DNA from: Burkholderiaceae bacterium
GTDB taxonomy: Bacteria; Pseudomonadota; Gammaproteobacteria; Burkholderiales; Burkholderiaceae
NCBI GenBank assembly: GCA_947447945.1
Contig: CANFLR010000006.1
Location: 1-64,000 of the forward strand
Length of the DNA: 64,000 nucleotides
Direction: 5' to 3'
Below, piece by piece: positions 48,946 to 58,580 of the stretch (the first letter of the stretch is position 1; every line of letters starts with the position of its first letter). The notes under the pieces are model-generated. The model did no database searches. It had not been told where the DNA came from and was given only the letters and a program-made list of their open reading frames with translations. Position numbers and translations under genes: made by a program.

Positions 48946-49613
48946 GACAAATTCTCGCCCTTATGATTTAAGCGTAAGAGCTTTTCTAGATCCTTTTTAA
49001 TACTGCCAAACTCTTTTGATGAATTGGTGACCGGAAAATACATCATTTTTGCAGGACTTGGATCAATGAGTTGAATTTGACTTCCGGCTCCTTCACGATC
49101 AAGCCATGCTTGAAACTCTTTTTTGAGTTTGGTGTCGGTCGGTAGATTAACCACCCTAAAGCCTGCCGTTTTTTCATCATAAGCATGAGCCACTTCTGGA
49201 TCGATGGGTTTACCATCGCTATTCACCCAAAGCAGTTGTACTCGCCCACTTTCTCTGCCCATGGCAACACGTAGTTGTCTCATCAAAAATAAGGCTTCAA
49301 TACAGCTTGCATTTTTTAGCTGGCAATCACCAGCAGAACGCTCTATCAATAATGTCCACTTACCTTTTAATGGCACATCAAACCAAGCATCATTTGCATC
49401 TTGAGGAGGCTGAACCAACACGCCAAAATTGGTTTTACCACCCGCAGGTTTGATAACGTAATAAGTAAAATACGAAGCAATGACGGGTGCAGCACAGGCT
49501 AATAAAAGTAATAACATTTGTAGTCTGCCACGGCGTGTCCGTGCATCAATCGCCACAGAATCTGTCTGCGATGCTGGAATTAACAAATCTTGATCACTCA
49601 CCTTTGTCCTCAC
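48942..49613 (-). CDS. Unknown single-pass membrane protein of the oxidase assembly cluster
   Basis: 223 residues: cytosolic N-terminus, one transmembrane helix (about 31-50), then a periplasmic domain with LKGKWTLLIERSAGDC, MRQLRVAMGRESGRVQLLWV and QIQLIDPSPAKMMYFP. The pattern suggests a thioredoxin/Sco-like fold, but only a C-x6-C pair (CQLKNASC) is present. It sits between SURF1 and ctaA, so a role in oxidase assembly is likely. I do not recognise a named family. Confidence 0.7.
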   Translation of the reverse strand: MRTKVSDQDLLIPASQTDSVAIDARTRRGRLQMLLLLLACAAPVIASYFTYYVIKPAGGKTNFGVLVQPPQDANDAWFDVPLKGKWTLLIERSAGDCQLKNASCIEALFLMRQLRVAMGRESGRVQLLWVNSDGKPIDPEVAHAYDEKTAGFRVVNLPTDTKLKKEFQAWLDREGAGSQIQLIDPSPAKMMYFPVTNSSKEFGSIKKDLEKLLRLNHKGENLS

Positions 49614-50382
49614 GCTTTATAAGCCCAATTCGATACTGCCTCAGTCCGCTAAACAGCCAAAATAAAAATCCACTAAAAGCCAATGCAAACCACTGGAATG
49701 CATAAGCATAATGGCGATCGACCCCCACTGTTGGTGGCGCCCAATCTCTACTCAAGCCATCAGCACCGTCATGACCGGATTCTTGCAAAATAAAGGGTAG
49801 CTGCTGCCATCCATGCAAGCTAGACTCTTTTGCTAAATCAAAATTTTGCTCGATTCGAGGGTTGCTAAGTAGACCATTCTCTTTGCCCAGCTCAAATACT
49901 TTTCCAGGGCCTGCCAATCCCATACCTTCGATCAACACCACCCCATCAGGGGTGCTCACCGGAGGTAGTTGGGTACGCTCATCATTATTGCGAGGTGCCC
50001 AACCACGATTGACCCAAAGCACTGTTCCGCTGCCTTCCAGCTTCAAAGGAGTCATGACATAGAACCCTGATTGCGCAGGGTTATCAGCGCCTACTTTGGA
50101 TACTGGTCGTGGACGGTTGTCTAGCCAAATAGAATCTCCTGGGATGTAATGGCCTCTAGCGACAACACGCCGTTGAAAGACCTCTTCGAGGGTCCAAGCT
50201 TGAGTATTCAGACTCAATGCTGGTAATTTTTGCCGGGCCGCCAAGCTCTCTGCTATGGCAATCTTTTGATGGGCTCTACTAAGCTGCCAAAAACCCGCAG
50301 CGCAACCGATTGCGATAACTGCAAGGGCTGATACAGTAGCGACTATGCGCTTAGTAACTAGGCTGTCAAAAATATTGAACAA
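49594..50382 (-). CDS. SURF1-family oxidase assembly protein
   Basis: 262 residues. Two transmembrane helices, one near each end (about 11-33 and 225-245), flank a periplasmic domain with GFWQLSRAHQK, RGHYIPGDSIWLDNRPR, GFYVMTPLKL and VLWVNRGWAPR. Helps insert heme a into subunit I. The 3' end overlaps the next gene by 20 bases. Confidence 0.92.
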   Translation of the reverse strand: MFNIFDSLVTKRIVATVSALAVIAIGCAAGFWQLSRAHQKIAIAESLAARQKLPALSLNTQAWTLEEVFQRRVVARGHYIPGDSIWLDNRPRPVSKVGADNPAQSGFYVMTPLKLEGSGTVLWVNRGWAPRNNDERTQLPPVSTPDGVVLIEGMGLAGPGKVFELGKENGLLSNPRIEQNFDLAKESSLHGWQQLPFILQESGHDGADGLSRDWAPPTVGVDRHYAYAFQWFALAFSGFLFWLFSGLRQYRIGLIKREDKGE

Positions 50383-50393
50383 GGATTCTCAAA

Positions 50394-50606
50394 ATGAAGT
50401 GGGTTATTCCAATGGTGCTCATACTGATTATTGCAAGCTTAGGATCGGCGCTCTATTACATGATGAAAGGCAAGGGCAATAGCTCTAGAATGGTTCACTC
50501 TTTGATGCTTCGTATTGGGCTTTCGTTGGCTTTATTTATCGGCATTTTGCTTGCCCACTACCTTGGGTACATCGAGGCAAGCGGTATCCGTGTTGGGGTC
50601 AACTAA
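50394..50606 (+). CDS. Twin-transmembrane small protein (DUF2909)
   Basis: 70 residues, two hydrophobic helices (about 3-22 and 35-60) joined by a short polar loop KGKGNSSRM. It matches the DUF2909 'twin transmembrane' family that I recall beside SURF1 in Burkholderiales. It is the only rightward gene inside the leftward cta cluster, starting 11 bases from SURF1. Function unknown. Confidence 0.8.
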   Translation: MKWVIPMVLILIIASLGSALYYMMKGKGNSSRMVHSLMLRIGLSLALFIGILLAHYLGYIEASGIRVGVN

Positions 50607-50632
50607 AGCCAGTTCAATTACACTCAGCAGGT

Positions 50633-50665
50633 AAAAAAACAAATCGGGGCTTTAGGCCCCGATTT
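50633..50665 (-). terminator. Strong terminator between DUF2909 and ctaE
   Basis: AAATCGGGG (50641-50649) pairs with CCCCGATTT (50657-50665), extendable by one GC pair. On the minus strand it is followed by GTTTTTTTAC, so it ends leftward ctaE transcription. It probably also stops the rightward DUF2909 transcript. Confidence 0.8.
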
Positions 50666-50674
50666 ACTTACTCA

Positions 50675-51529
50675 TCACATCCAGTAAACAGCGATATACA
50701 AACCAAGCCAGACAACGTCAACAAAGTGCCAGTACCAAGCGGCACCCTCAAAGGCAAAGTGATGTTCGGAAGTAAAGTCACCGCGAATCATCCGGCGTAA
50801 TACGATCGCCAACATCGTGCCGCCTAGGAATACGTGGAATCCATGGAAGCCGGTCAACATAAAGAAAGTAGATCCATAGATGCCAGAGGTCAGCTTCAAA
50901 TTCAGCTCATGGTAAGCATGGTAGTACTCAAAACCTTGAAAGCACAAGAACACAAACCCAAGGCCTACTGTTGCTGCCAAACCAATAATAGCCTGCTTCA
51001 TGTGATTCTTAATCAGCGCATGGTGAGCAAAGGTAATAGTCACGCCTGAACTCAGCAGTAGAAAAGTATTCAGGGTTGGGATTGGCCATGGGCCCATTGT
51101 TTCAAATTTAGGAACTAAACCAGCAGGGCCAGCGTTGGGCCATACCGCTGTGAAATTAGGCCAAATTAATTTACTCTCTACATCCCCCATCCACGGCATC
51201 GCAATATTGCGCGCGTAGAACAAAGCCGAAAAGAAAGCGGCAAAGAACATGATTTCAGAAAATATGAACCAAGCCATAGACCAACGGTAAGAAACGTCAA
51301 CATTTACGCCATTCTTGCCAGAATTTGACTCTGCAATCGTATCGCCAAACCAGTTATACAAAACAAACAGAATCCAAAGGACGCCTACAGAGGCTAATGG
51401 ACCACCCCAAGAAGTGTGATTTACCCAGCCCGTCATGCCATAACCAAAAGCAATTAAGCCAGCAGCAGCCATTGCTGGATGCCGAGATAGCGCGGGGACA
51501 AAATAGTATGGGGTTGAATTGGATGACAT
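50675..51529 (-). CDS. ctaE: Cytochrome c oxidase subunit III
   Basis: 284 residues from the ATG at 51529 (AGAGAG upstream; a TTG six codons earlier is weaker). Seven helices; GMTGWV, EIMFFAAFFSALFYARN, YHAYHELNLKL, GFHGFHVFLG and WYWHFVDVVWLGLY are classic COX3. Part of the aa3-type terminal oxidase. Confidence 0.97.
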   Translation of the reverse strand: MSSNSTPYYFVPALSRHPAMAAAGLIAFGYGMTGWVNHTSWGGPLASVGVLWILFVLYNWFGDTIAESNSGKNGVNVDVSYRWSMAWFIFSEIMFFAAFFSALFYARNIAMPWMGDVESKLIWPNFTAVWPNAGPAGLVPKFETMGPWPIPTLNTFLLLSSGVTITFAHHALIKNHMKQAIIGLAATVGLGFVFLCFQGFEYYHAYHELNLKLTSGIYGSTFFMLTGFHGFHVFLGGTMLAIVLRRMIRGDFTSEHHFAFEGAAWYWHFVDVVWLGLYIAVYWM

Positions 51530-51558
51530 CTTATTCTCTCTATTCAATCAAAAAATAA

Positions 51559-51753
51559 TCAATGGGAAACAACTGCTTTCACTATCAACAAGAGGGTTGC
51601 CATAAAAATCAAGGCTCCCAGCACCCCCGCAATGATAATGTGTACAAAACTGAGTGAAGAAACATCTTCTTGCAAGCCCGACTTCTTTCGGACTCCCAAG
51701 AAACCCCACATTACTGCTTTCATAGACTGCAAAAAACTACTGTTCTTCTTCAT
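51559..51753 (-). CDS. DUF2970 small membrane protein
   Basis: 64 residues. SFLQSMKAVMWGFLGVRKKSG followed by a C-terminal transmembrane helix. DUF2970 genes sit between ctaG and ctaE in relatives; likely an oxidase accessory. Start overlaps the ctaG stop by 4 bases. Confidence 0.82.
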   Translation of the reverse strand: MKKNSSFLQSMKAVMWGFLGVRKKSGLQEDVSSLSFVHIIIAGVLGALIFMATLLLIVKAVVSH

Positions 51754-52343
51754 GACGATACCTTCGATTTAGGGGTGGTCGAGCCTGCAGGCTGAACACC
51801 AACCCCCAATTCAAAGAAGGTGTACGACAAAGTAATTGTCTTCACATCCTCTGGCAACCCTGCATCAATCACAAAAACCACGGGCATCCTTCTTGTCTCA
51901 TGTGCAGCTAATGTTTGCTGCTGAAAACAAAAACATTCTAATTTAGTAAAAAACTCCGTTGCACTTTTAGGCGCATAACTTGGAATAGCTTGCGCCTCTA
52001 CCGAGCGATCTAGATTGTTGGAAACCTCATACACAATCTCAGTCATCTCGCCCGGATGTACTTCTAAATAATTTTTCACCGGCTTAAAGGTAAATGGTCC
52101 GCGACTGTTTGAGTCAAATTCAATCGTAACAACTCGCGAATAATCTACCTGAGTATTGCCAACTTTGTTTGCACTAAGTGCCCTAACACCATAATCATTT
52201 TTACTAGTTACAACGTTAATACCCGTTACCTCACACAGCGCCTTATACAGGGGCACTAAAGCATAGCCAAATCCAAACATCATTACTGAAGCAATAAAAA
52301 GCTTCAGCATAATTTGGCGATTGAGGTTTTGAACTCCTGGCAT
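51750..52343 (-). CDS. ctaG: CtaG/Cox11 copper chaperone
   Basis: 197 residues: one N-terminal helix (about 12-30) and a periplasmic immunoglobulin-like domain with the copper-binding ECFCFQQQ motif and ALVPLYKALCEVTG. Delivers copper to CuB of subunit I. Confidence 0.95.
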   Translation of the reverse strand: MPGVQNLNRQIMLKLFIASVMMFGFGYALVPLYKALCEVTGINVVTSKNDYGVRALSANKVGNTQVDYSRVVTIEFDSNSRGPFTFKPVKNYLEVHPGEMTEIVYEVSNNLDRSVEAQAIPSYAPKSATEFFTKLECFCFQQQTLAAHETRRMPVVFVIDAGLPEDVKTITLSYTFFELGVGVQPAGSTTPKSKVSS

Positions 52344-52354
52344 CTAGATCAGCG

Positions 52355-52486
52355 TTAACTCAGAACACTATGTTTAATAAGGATGCCAATAAAGAAAACC
52401 ACAACTACGCTCAAAAGCACAAACCCTAACCTACGATTATTCGCAGCTAGGGCTTGCTTGGATACGGAATTACATTCCTGCGTCAT
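52355..52486 (-). CDS. Cytochrome oxidase small assembly protein
   Basis: 43 residues, starting at an ATG inside the last codons of ctaD (17-base overlap, different frame). Soluble start [20 protein letters not shown] and one transmembrane helix (about 22-38). Its place between ctaD and ctaG and the single helix match tiny oxidase-assembly proteins annotated in Burkholderiales. Confidence 0.7.
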   Translation of the reverse strand: MTQECNSVSKQALAANNRRLGFVLLSVVVVFFIGILIKHSVLS

Positions 52487-54089
52487 GCAATTGCTGTGCA
52501 GATGGAGGAGTTTCAAAAGTATGATGAGGGGCAGGCGAAGGCACCGTCCACTCCAAACCTTTAGCACCATCCCATGGCTTCATGGGGGCTTTTTCACCTA
52601 CGCCGCGATAAGCTGGCAAAGCTACAAAGAGTAAGAAATAAACCTGAGCCAAACCAAAACCTAATGCGCCGATAGAGGCCACCATATTGAAGTCAGCAAA
52701 CTGCGTTGGGTAGTCTGCATAACGACGTGGCATACCTGCTAAGCCTAGGAAGTGCATTGGGAAAAAGGTGATGTTAAAGAAAATCATCGAGGCCCAAAAA
52801 TGGATCTTGCCGCGAGTTTCATTGGCCATAAAACCAGTCCACTTTGGACACCAGAAATAGAAACCAGCAAACATTGCAAATAATGAACCGGCTACCAACA
52901 CATAATGGAAGTGGGCGACGACATAGTAAGTATCTTGCAGGCCAATATCAATCGGGGCCATTGCCAAGATTAATCCTGTAAAACCACCCATGGTGAACAC
53001 AAAAATAAATCCAACCGCCCATAACATTGGGGTTTCAAAGGTCATCGAACCTTTCCACATAGTGGCTACCCAGTTAAAAATCTTCACGCCTGTTGGTACG
53101 GCAATTAACATCGTGGCGTACATAAAAAACAGTTGTCCAGTGACCGGCATGCCTGTTGCAAACATGTGGTGCGCCCAAACGATGAATGACAAGATCGCAA
53201 TAGAAGATGTTGCATAAACCATCGAGCTATAGCCAAACAATGTTTTTCTTGAAAAAGCAGGAACGATTTCACTGACAATTCCAAATGCTGGAAGAATCAT
53301 GATGTAAACCTCTGGGTGACCAAAGAACCAGAATATGTGCTGGAACATGATTGGGTCGCCGCCACCTACAGCAGAAAAGAATGAAGTGCCAAAGTGACGA
53401 TCGGTCAGAACCATCGTAATCGCACCAGCTAGAACCGGCATCACAGCGATCAACAAGTAAGCAGTGATTAGCCAAGTCCAGCAAAACATTGGCATTTTCA
53501 TCAAGGTCATGCCCGGAGCGCGCATATTCAAGATGGTCACAATGATATTAATTGAACCCATGATGGAAGATGCACCCAGTAAATGAAGGGCAAAAATCGC
53601 CATGTCCATTCCAGGACCCATTTGCGAAGTTAATGGCGCATAGATCGTCCAGCCACCTGAAGGAGCGCCACCAGGCACCAAGAATGAACTCAACAATAAA
53701 GTAGCCGCAACTGGCAAAATCCAAAAGCTAAAGTTGTTCATACGTGCAAATGCCATATCAGATGCGCCAATTTGTAGCGGCACCATCCAGTTAGCAAAGC
53801 CAACGAAGGCCGGCATGATTGCGCCGAACACCATCACTAGGCCGTGCATGGTAGTCAACTGATTGAAAAATTCAGGGCGAAGAAATTGCAATCCCGGTTG
53901 AAATAATTCCAAACGAATACCCAAAGCCATCGTACCGCCGGCCAATAGACTCACAAACGAGAAAATCAAATACATCGTGCCGATGTCTTTGTGATTGGTT
54001 GCAAACAACCAACGACGCCATCCATGTGGCGTGTGATCATCATGCGCATGATCGTGTGCGTGGTCGTGGGTGGTAGAGACTGTGCTCAT
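52470..54089 (-). CDS. ctaD: Cytochrome c oxidase subunit I
   Basis: 539 residues, 12 helices. [15 protein letters not shown] carries a heme a ligand, [17 protein letters not shown] the CuB histidine cross-linked to tyrosine, VWAHHMF further CuB ligands and VAHFHYVL the heme a3/a ligands. A histidine-rich N-terminus ([12 protein letters not shown]) precedes the core. Proton-pumping aa3-type oxidase. Confidence 0.98.
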   Translation of the reverse strand: MSTVSTTHDHAHDHAHDDHTPHGWRRWLFATNHKDIGTMYLIFSFVSLLAGGTMALGIRLELFQPGLQFLRPEFFNQLTTMHGLVMVFGAIMPAFVGFANWMVPLQIGASDMAFARMNNFSFWILPVAATLLLSSFLVPGGAPSGGWTIYAPLTSQMGPGMDMAIFALHLLGASSIMGSINIIVTILNMRAPGMTLMKMPMFCWTWLITAYLLIAVMPVLAGAITMVLTDRHFGTSFFSAVGGGDPIMFQHIFWFFGHPEVYIMILPAFGIVSEIVPAFSRKTLFGYSSMVYATSSIAILSFIVWAHHMFATGMPVTGQLFFMYATMLIAVPTGVKIFNWVATMWKGSMTFETPMLWAVGFIFVFTMGGFTGLILAMAPIDIGLQDTYYVVAHFHYVLVAGSLFAMFAGFYFWCPKWTGFMANETRGKIHFWASMIFFNITFFPMHFLGLAGMPRRYADYPTQFADFNMVASIGALGFGLAQVYFLLFVALPAYRGVGEKAPMKPWDGAKGLEWTVPSPAPHHTFETPPSAQQLHDAGM

Positions 54090-54126
54090 GGATTACTCCG
54101 ATTTAGTGATAGCTATATAAATTAAT

Positions 54127-55284
54127 TTAGTTTGCTGCGCGCGCATTGACGATATCTTGAGTCTGTATTACCTCGCCGGTTTTATTACCCCAAGCATTAC
54201 GCGAGTAAGTAATCACAGCTGCGATATCGCCATCAGAAATGACTCCAGCCCATTTAGGCATTGCATTCTTACCATTGAGCAAAAGGCGAATTTGACCCTC
54301 TTTAGGCCCATTAACAACCTTGCTGCCGTCTAAAGCTGGGAATGCGCCCATACCTTTGCCATTCGGTTGATGGCAAGCAGCACAGTTCGAGGCATAGACC
54401 TTAGCACCACGCTCTTTTTGCTCTTCTAATGTATAAACTTTTGTTGGATCATCGGCTGAAGCAGACATTTCTTTTTTCTTATCTGCCACCCATTTGGTGT
54501 AATCCTCTTCTGAAACAACCTTCACAACAATCGGCATAAAGGCATGCTCAGCTCCGCACAATTCGGAACATTGGCCACGATAGGTGCCAATACTTTCAGC
54601 CCTGAACCAAGCGTCACGAACAAATCCGGGTATCGCATCTTGCTTTACGCCAAAAGCTGGAATGGTCCATGAGTGAATAACGTCATTGGCGGTAGTGATG
54701 ATCCGAATTTTTTTGCCGACAGGCACAACCATTTCGTTATCCACTTCCATCAAGTAGGTAGGTGATTTTGGTACAAGATTGTTAATCGCTTCGCGAGAAG
54801 TTGACAGCGTGGAGAGAAAGCTAATGCCCTCGCCCTCGCCCTTAATGTAGTCGTAACCCCATTTCCACTGATAACCTGTGGTCTTAATGGTGATATCTGA
54901 ATTGGTGGTGTCTTTCATTGCCACAATTGTTTTTGTTGCTGGCAAAGCCATGCCAATCACGATTAGCAAAGGAATAACCGTCCAAATAATCTCCACGGTA
55001 GTGCTTTCGTGGAATGATGCAGATTTAGCACCCAATGATTTTCGGTGCTTCAAGATGGAATAAAACATCACCCCAAATACGGCTACGAAGATAACCGTGC
55101 AAATTGCCAGCATCATCCAGTGGAGCCAATGGATTTCTTGCATGATTTTGGTTGCTGGGGCAGTGAAGTTCAATTGCATGACTGCTGGGCCGCCTGGCAT
55201 ATTTTCGGTTGCACATGCGATTGCTGTGCCAAAGGCTGCTGCTAAATAGAGCGAAGCCCTAGTGACTTTTCCAAATAAATTCAT
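54127..55284 (-). CDS. ctaC: Cytochrome c oxidase subunit II with fused cytochrome c domain
   Basis: 385 residues: signal peptide, two helices (to about 110), a cupredoxin domain with CuA ligands (HSWTIPAFGVKQDAIPG, CSELCGAEHAFM) and a C-terminal cytochrome c domain with CAACH and the methionine in NAMPKW. The fused cytochrome is the caa3 arrangement. First gene of the leftward cta operon. Confidence 0.97.
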   Translation of the reverse strand: MNLFGKVTRASLYLAAAFGTAIACATENMPGGPAVMQLNFTAPATKIMQEIHWLHWMMLAICTVIFVAVFGVMFYSILKHRKSLGAKSASFHESTTVEIIWTVIPLLIVIGMALPATKTIVAMKDTTNSDITIKTTGYQWKWGYDYIKGEGEGISFLSTLSTSREAINNLVPKSPTYLMEVDNEMVVPVGKKIRIITTANDVIHSWTIPAFGVKQDAIPGFVRDAWFRAESIGTYRGQCSELCGAEHAFMPIVVKVVSEEDYTKWVADKKKEMSASADDPTKVYTLEEQKERGAKVYASNCAACHQPNGKGMGAFPALDGSKVVNGPKEGQIRLLLNGKNAMPKWAGVISDGDIAAVITYSRNAWGNKTGEVIQTQDIVNARAAN

Positions 55285-55372
55285 CTTATTCTCTGTTTAT
55301 TGTCGTGAGCACTGCAGCAATAACGCTACAAAATGCCCAAAATGCGGTCTAAAGCCAATACTTCAACCCGTG

Positions 55373-55401
55373 ATTATAGGGTCAATTAGGCCCAAGAACA
55401 A
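55373..55401 (-). promoter_or_regulatory. Sigma-70 promoter of the cta operon
   Basis: On the minus strand TTGTTC (55396-55401) and a perfect TATAAT (55373-55378) are separated by 17 bases. The predicted start lies near 55366, giving an ~80-base leader to ctaC. The rest of the 55285-55463 gap shows no gene. Confidence 0.75.
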
Positions 55402-55463
55402 ACCCCGTGCACCAGTAACTACTCAATCCTAATCAAGGTTTAAATGATAGTAATCACTTACAC

Positions 55464-56264
55464 TCAATTTGAATCACTGCTCGTATTGCGCTTAATTTGT
55501 TTTGGATCAATGTAGGCAAGTTGATTATCTGAGGTAGAAAGGTGCTTTCCCAGCACCCAAGCATGACCGTAAACTACTTCTAAAGTGAGTTTTTTGGGTA
55601 ATTCAAAGGATGAATTACCAATTTGTGGCACTTCAATTAGTTGAAGCGCCCTCGCATCAGAAAGCATCAGCGCATCTGACTCATAGTCCAGCCTAATCAT
55701 CTCCATATCCATCACTGGATCTGAAAAACGCTCTCCGACCAAAGCATCCCCCATGTCATGCATATCCCAGGGGCTTAACAAGGCCTTTAAAGCAAGGTGC
55801 TCTGAACCCGCAATCGTCTGAAGCTCTTTAGCGGTATCGGGGCCCAAATAGCTAAAACTGAGAAGTCCGCCTTCCCTCAAAACACGCCGGCACTCTCTTA
55901 AAAATAGCTTAGGATCTGGAAGATCTTGAATAAGCAAATCACTAAAGATCAAATCGACAGAATTATCAGGAAGATCAATGCGCCCTGCACTCTGTATACG
56001 GTTGAAAGAGGCGGATGACCCACCTCGCAAAAGAGCACGCCAATTGCGAGCAATCTTGAGCTGCCAAAATTCGAGCTTCGATAAACCCTCTTCAATATGA
56101 CTATGAAAAGCCGTCTTTTGAAATCGCTTATTCAAAAAATCAGCGTGCGCGCCAGAGAAATCTGGGATCAGCAAAATATCCCTTGGATCCAGTTTCACAA
56201 TGTCTAATTTTTGCAACATACGGTCTGCAATTTCACTTTGAAGCCATCTGGTAGATTGGGTCAT
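55464..56264 (-). CDS. BioC-like methyltransferase with degenerate SAM motif
   Basis: 266 residues from the ATG at 56264 (an earlier ATG at 56297 would overlap divergent comF). The second half is BioC-like: ECRRVLREGGLLSFSYLGPDT and WDMHDMGDALVGERFSDPVMDME. Motif I, normally xxDxGxGxG, reads ILLIPDFSGAHADF, lacking two of its glycines. It may be a malonyl-ACP O-methyltransferase for biotin or a divergent relative that has lost activity. Confidence 0.75.
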   Translation of the reverse strand: MTQSTRWLQSEIADRMLQKLDIVKLDPRDILLIPDFSGAHADFLNKRFQKTAFHSHIEEGLSKLEFWQLKIARNWRALLRGGSSASFNRIQSAGRIDLPDNSVDLIFSDLLIQDLPDPKLFLRECRRVLREGGLLSFSYLGPDTAKELQTIAGSEHLALKALLSPWDMHDMGDALVGERFSDPVMDMEMIRLDYESDALMLSDARALQLIEVPQIGNSSFELPKKLTLEVVYGHAWVLGKHLSTSDNQLAYIDPKQIKRNTSSDSN

Positions 56265-56287
56265 TTGCTCAGTATACTCAGCGGCCC

Positions 56288-57064
56288 ATGCCTCCACTAG
56301 CGCCCAATCTCGAAACTATTTTCACCAAAATAATATCGGCTGCCTTGCCCACATCTTGCATCGTCTGCGAAGCGTTTCAAGAAGATGTCTTATGCAAGAC
56401 ATGTATAAGCCATATTGCCGTTGAGGGACTTCTGAATTATGAATGCTGCAGTCAATGCGGGATCACACTAGAACAAGCGGAAGTTGCTAAACAGCTGTGC
56501 CGCCAATGCCAAATCAACCCGCCGAACTATGATGAAACCTACTGTCTTGATCGATACGATGGCGTATTGCAGAGTGCATTACATCAACTTAAATATCAAA
56601 AGAGGCTTGCTTTTGCACACGGCCTAACTGATGCATGGAATAGGTTTCTCGCTAGTCGACTAGAACACACCAATGCAAAATATCTGTTGCCAGTTCCTCT
56701 AAGCGAAGAAAAGCTTTGCGCTCGCGGATTCAATCAAAGCTGGGAATTAGCACGGCGAATTCAATGTGGGCCTCATATTCAAAAATTAATGCATCCATTA
56801 AAACGCCGCCATCATGAACATGCTCAAGCATCTGGAAATAAATTGGTTCGTAGTCAGGCAATACAGGGAATGTTTTATATTGAGGAAAAATATCGCGATC
56901 TACTAAAAAACCAAAACATCATTGTTTTTGATGATGTCATGACTAGTGGGGCAACATTAAATGAAATTGCTCGTGTTCTCAAGGACAATGGTGCTTCCCG
57001 TGTTATTAATTGGGTCTTATTAAGAACGCCTAAACCAGCACAACCAAGAGCTCAAGATGTTTAA
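56288..57064 (+). CDS. comF: ComF family phosphoribosyltransferase-like protein
   Basis: 258 residues. N-terminal zinc-binding double ribbon (CIVC, CKTC, CSQC, CRQC) and a PRTase core with PVPLSEEKLCARGFNQSWELAR and the PRPP loop IIVFDDVMTSGATLNE. Relatives are linked to DNA uptake in competent bacteria. It overlaps trmL by 8 bases. Confidence 0.92.
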   Translation: MPPLAPNLETIFTKIISAALPTSCIVCEAFQEDVLCKTCISHIAVEGLLNYECCSQCGITLEQAEVAKQLCRQCQINPPNYDETYCLDRYDGVLQSALHQLKYQKRLAFAHGLTDAWNRFLASRLEHTNAKYLLPVPLSEEKLCARGFNQSWELARRIQCGPHIQKLMHPLKRRHHEHAQASGNKLVRSQAIQGMFYIEEKYRDLLKNQNIIVFDDVMTSGATLNEIARVLKDNGASRVINWVLLRTPKPAQPRAQDV

Positions 57065-57527
57065 TATCGTATTGTTTGAACCAGAGATCCCACCTAACAC
57101 TGGGAATATCATTCGCCTGTGCGCCAATACAGGGGCCAAACTTCATTTGATTGAGCCACTCGGTTTTCCCATGGAAGATGCAAAATTACGCAGAGCTGGC
57201 TTAGACTATCACGAGTTTGCAAGCGTAAAAGTACATGCTAACTGGGAAACTTTTTTACAGAATGAGGTGCCACCAGTTGAGCGTCTATTTGCCCTGACCA
57301 CTAAGGGACTGGGGAAGTTTCATGAGGGTCGATATTTACCAAATGATTATTTTGTATTTGGCTCGGAAACCAAAGGCATCTCTGCAGAAGTCAGAAATGC
57401 TATTCCTACTGGCAATCAGATGCGCTTAGCAATGCAAAACAACAGTCGCAGCCTCAATCTCTCCAATACAGTTGCCATTATTGTCTATGAAGCATGGCGC
57501 CAAAATGGTTTTACTGGTGGAGGCTAA
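57057..57527 (+). CDS. trmL: tRNA (cytidine/uridine-34 2'-O)-methyltransferase
   Basis: 156 residues, SPOUT knot family: FNIVLFEPEIPPNTGNIIRLCANTG, FGSETKGIS and the knot NNSRSLNLSNTVAIIVYEAWRQ. Methylates the wobble ribose of tRNA-Leu isoacceptors. Co-translated with comF. Confidence 0.96.
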   Translation: MFNIVLFEPEIPPNTGNIIRLCANTGAKLHLIEPLGFPMEDAKLRRAGLDYHEFASVKVHANWETFLQNEVPPVERLFALTTKGLGKFHEGRYLPNDYFVFGSETKGISAEVRNAIPTGNQMRLAMQNNSRSLNLSNTVAIIVYEAWRQNGFTGGG

Positions 57528-57533
57528 GAGGTC

Positions 57534-58556
57534 TTAAGTTTCTATCTTGGGGTCGCGCCCCATGAGCTTTTGAACTGCAGTGTGTGCAGAAAGTTTGCCA
57601 GACAACACTTCCCCCATCATGGCTGTAATCGGCATCTCTACTCCTAAGCGACTTGCTAAGCTACTCACAGCTGAAGCGCACAAAACACCCTCCGCAACAT
57701 GGCCTAGGCCTTGTAAAATCTCTGGCAGCGATTTCCCCTGTGCCAGCAAGAGTCCAACACGACGATTGCGAGATAAATCACCAGTAGCCGTCAAAATTAA
57801 ATCGCCGGCGCCGGTTAACCCCATACAGGTTTCAGCTTTACCGCCAGCAGCCTTAACCAAACGCATCATCTCAGCAAGTCCGCGAGTGAGCACCGCCGCT
57901 CGAGCATTTAGGCCAAGATTCAGTCCATCGCCGATTCCCGCAGCAATAGCTAATACATTTTTTACAGCCCCGCCCAACTCCACACCAATCAAATCATCGC
58001 TGGCATAAATGCGCATATTGCCTTGATGAAAGGCGGCCTGGACAATGCTACATAAATTACCGGAGGTACTAGCAACTGTTAGTGCGCACGGCATACCCTG
58101 ACCAACCTCATGTGCAAAACTTGGCCCTGAAAGACTGCCATAGGTATGCTTTAAGCCATGGCCATGCAAGCGATCCTCGCGCTCAACCACCTGATGAGGT
58201 AACAGGGACGTATTGGGCTCAAGCCCTTTGCAGAGCCAAACAATATTCAGAGGATGTTTTGCCAGACTTAACACGCGCGCAATGGTTTCTGATAAGCCTG
58301 CTAGTGGGGTTGCAATCACTAGCAAATCTTTTGAAGAGAGCCTCGCAATCGCCTCTGAAAAATCTTTCTCAAATACTAATTTTTCGGGTAATGCAACACC
58401 TGGTAAATAAGCTTGATTTTGACCACTCTGCTGCATTGCTTGAGCTTGCTCAGGGCTACGAGACCACAAGGAAACATCTCCAGCCTCAAGATGCTTAGCT
58501 GCTTGTACCGCCATGGCGGTTCCCCAGGCGCCAGCTCCGAGCAGCGTCACCTTCAT
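57534..58556 (-). CDS. gpsA: Glycerol-3-phosphate dehydrogenase [NAD(P)+]
   Basis: 340 residues. Rossmann loop LLGAGAWGTAMA at the N-terminus, SGPSFAHEVGQGMP, the lysine of LGGAVKNVLAIAAG and the GLTGAGDLILTATG block. Makes sn-glycerol 3-phosphate for phospholipids. Lies downstream of secB, 24 bases on, as in many proteobacteria. Confidence 0.97.
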   Translation of the reverse strand: MKVTLLGAGAWGTAMAVQAAKHLEAGDVSLWSRSPEQAQAMQQSGQNQAYLPGVALPEKLVFEKDFSEAIARLSSKDLLVIATPLAGLSETIARVLSLAKHPLNIVWLCKGLEPNTSLLPHQVVEREDRLHGHGLKHTYGSLSGPSFAHEVGQGMPCALTVASTSGNLCSIVQAAFHQGNMRIYASDDLIGVELGGAVKNVLAIAAGIGDGLNLGLNARAAVLTRGLAEMMRLVKAAGGKAETCMGLTGAGDLILTATGDLSRNRRVGLLLAQGKSLPEILQGLGHVAEGVLCASAVSSLASRLGVEMPITAMMGEVLSGKLSAHTAVQKLMGRDPKIET

Positions 58557-58580
58557 GATCTGTGGACCTGTTGAGCGAGC

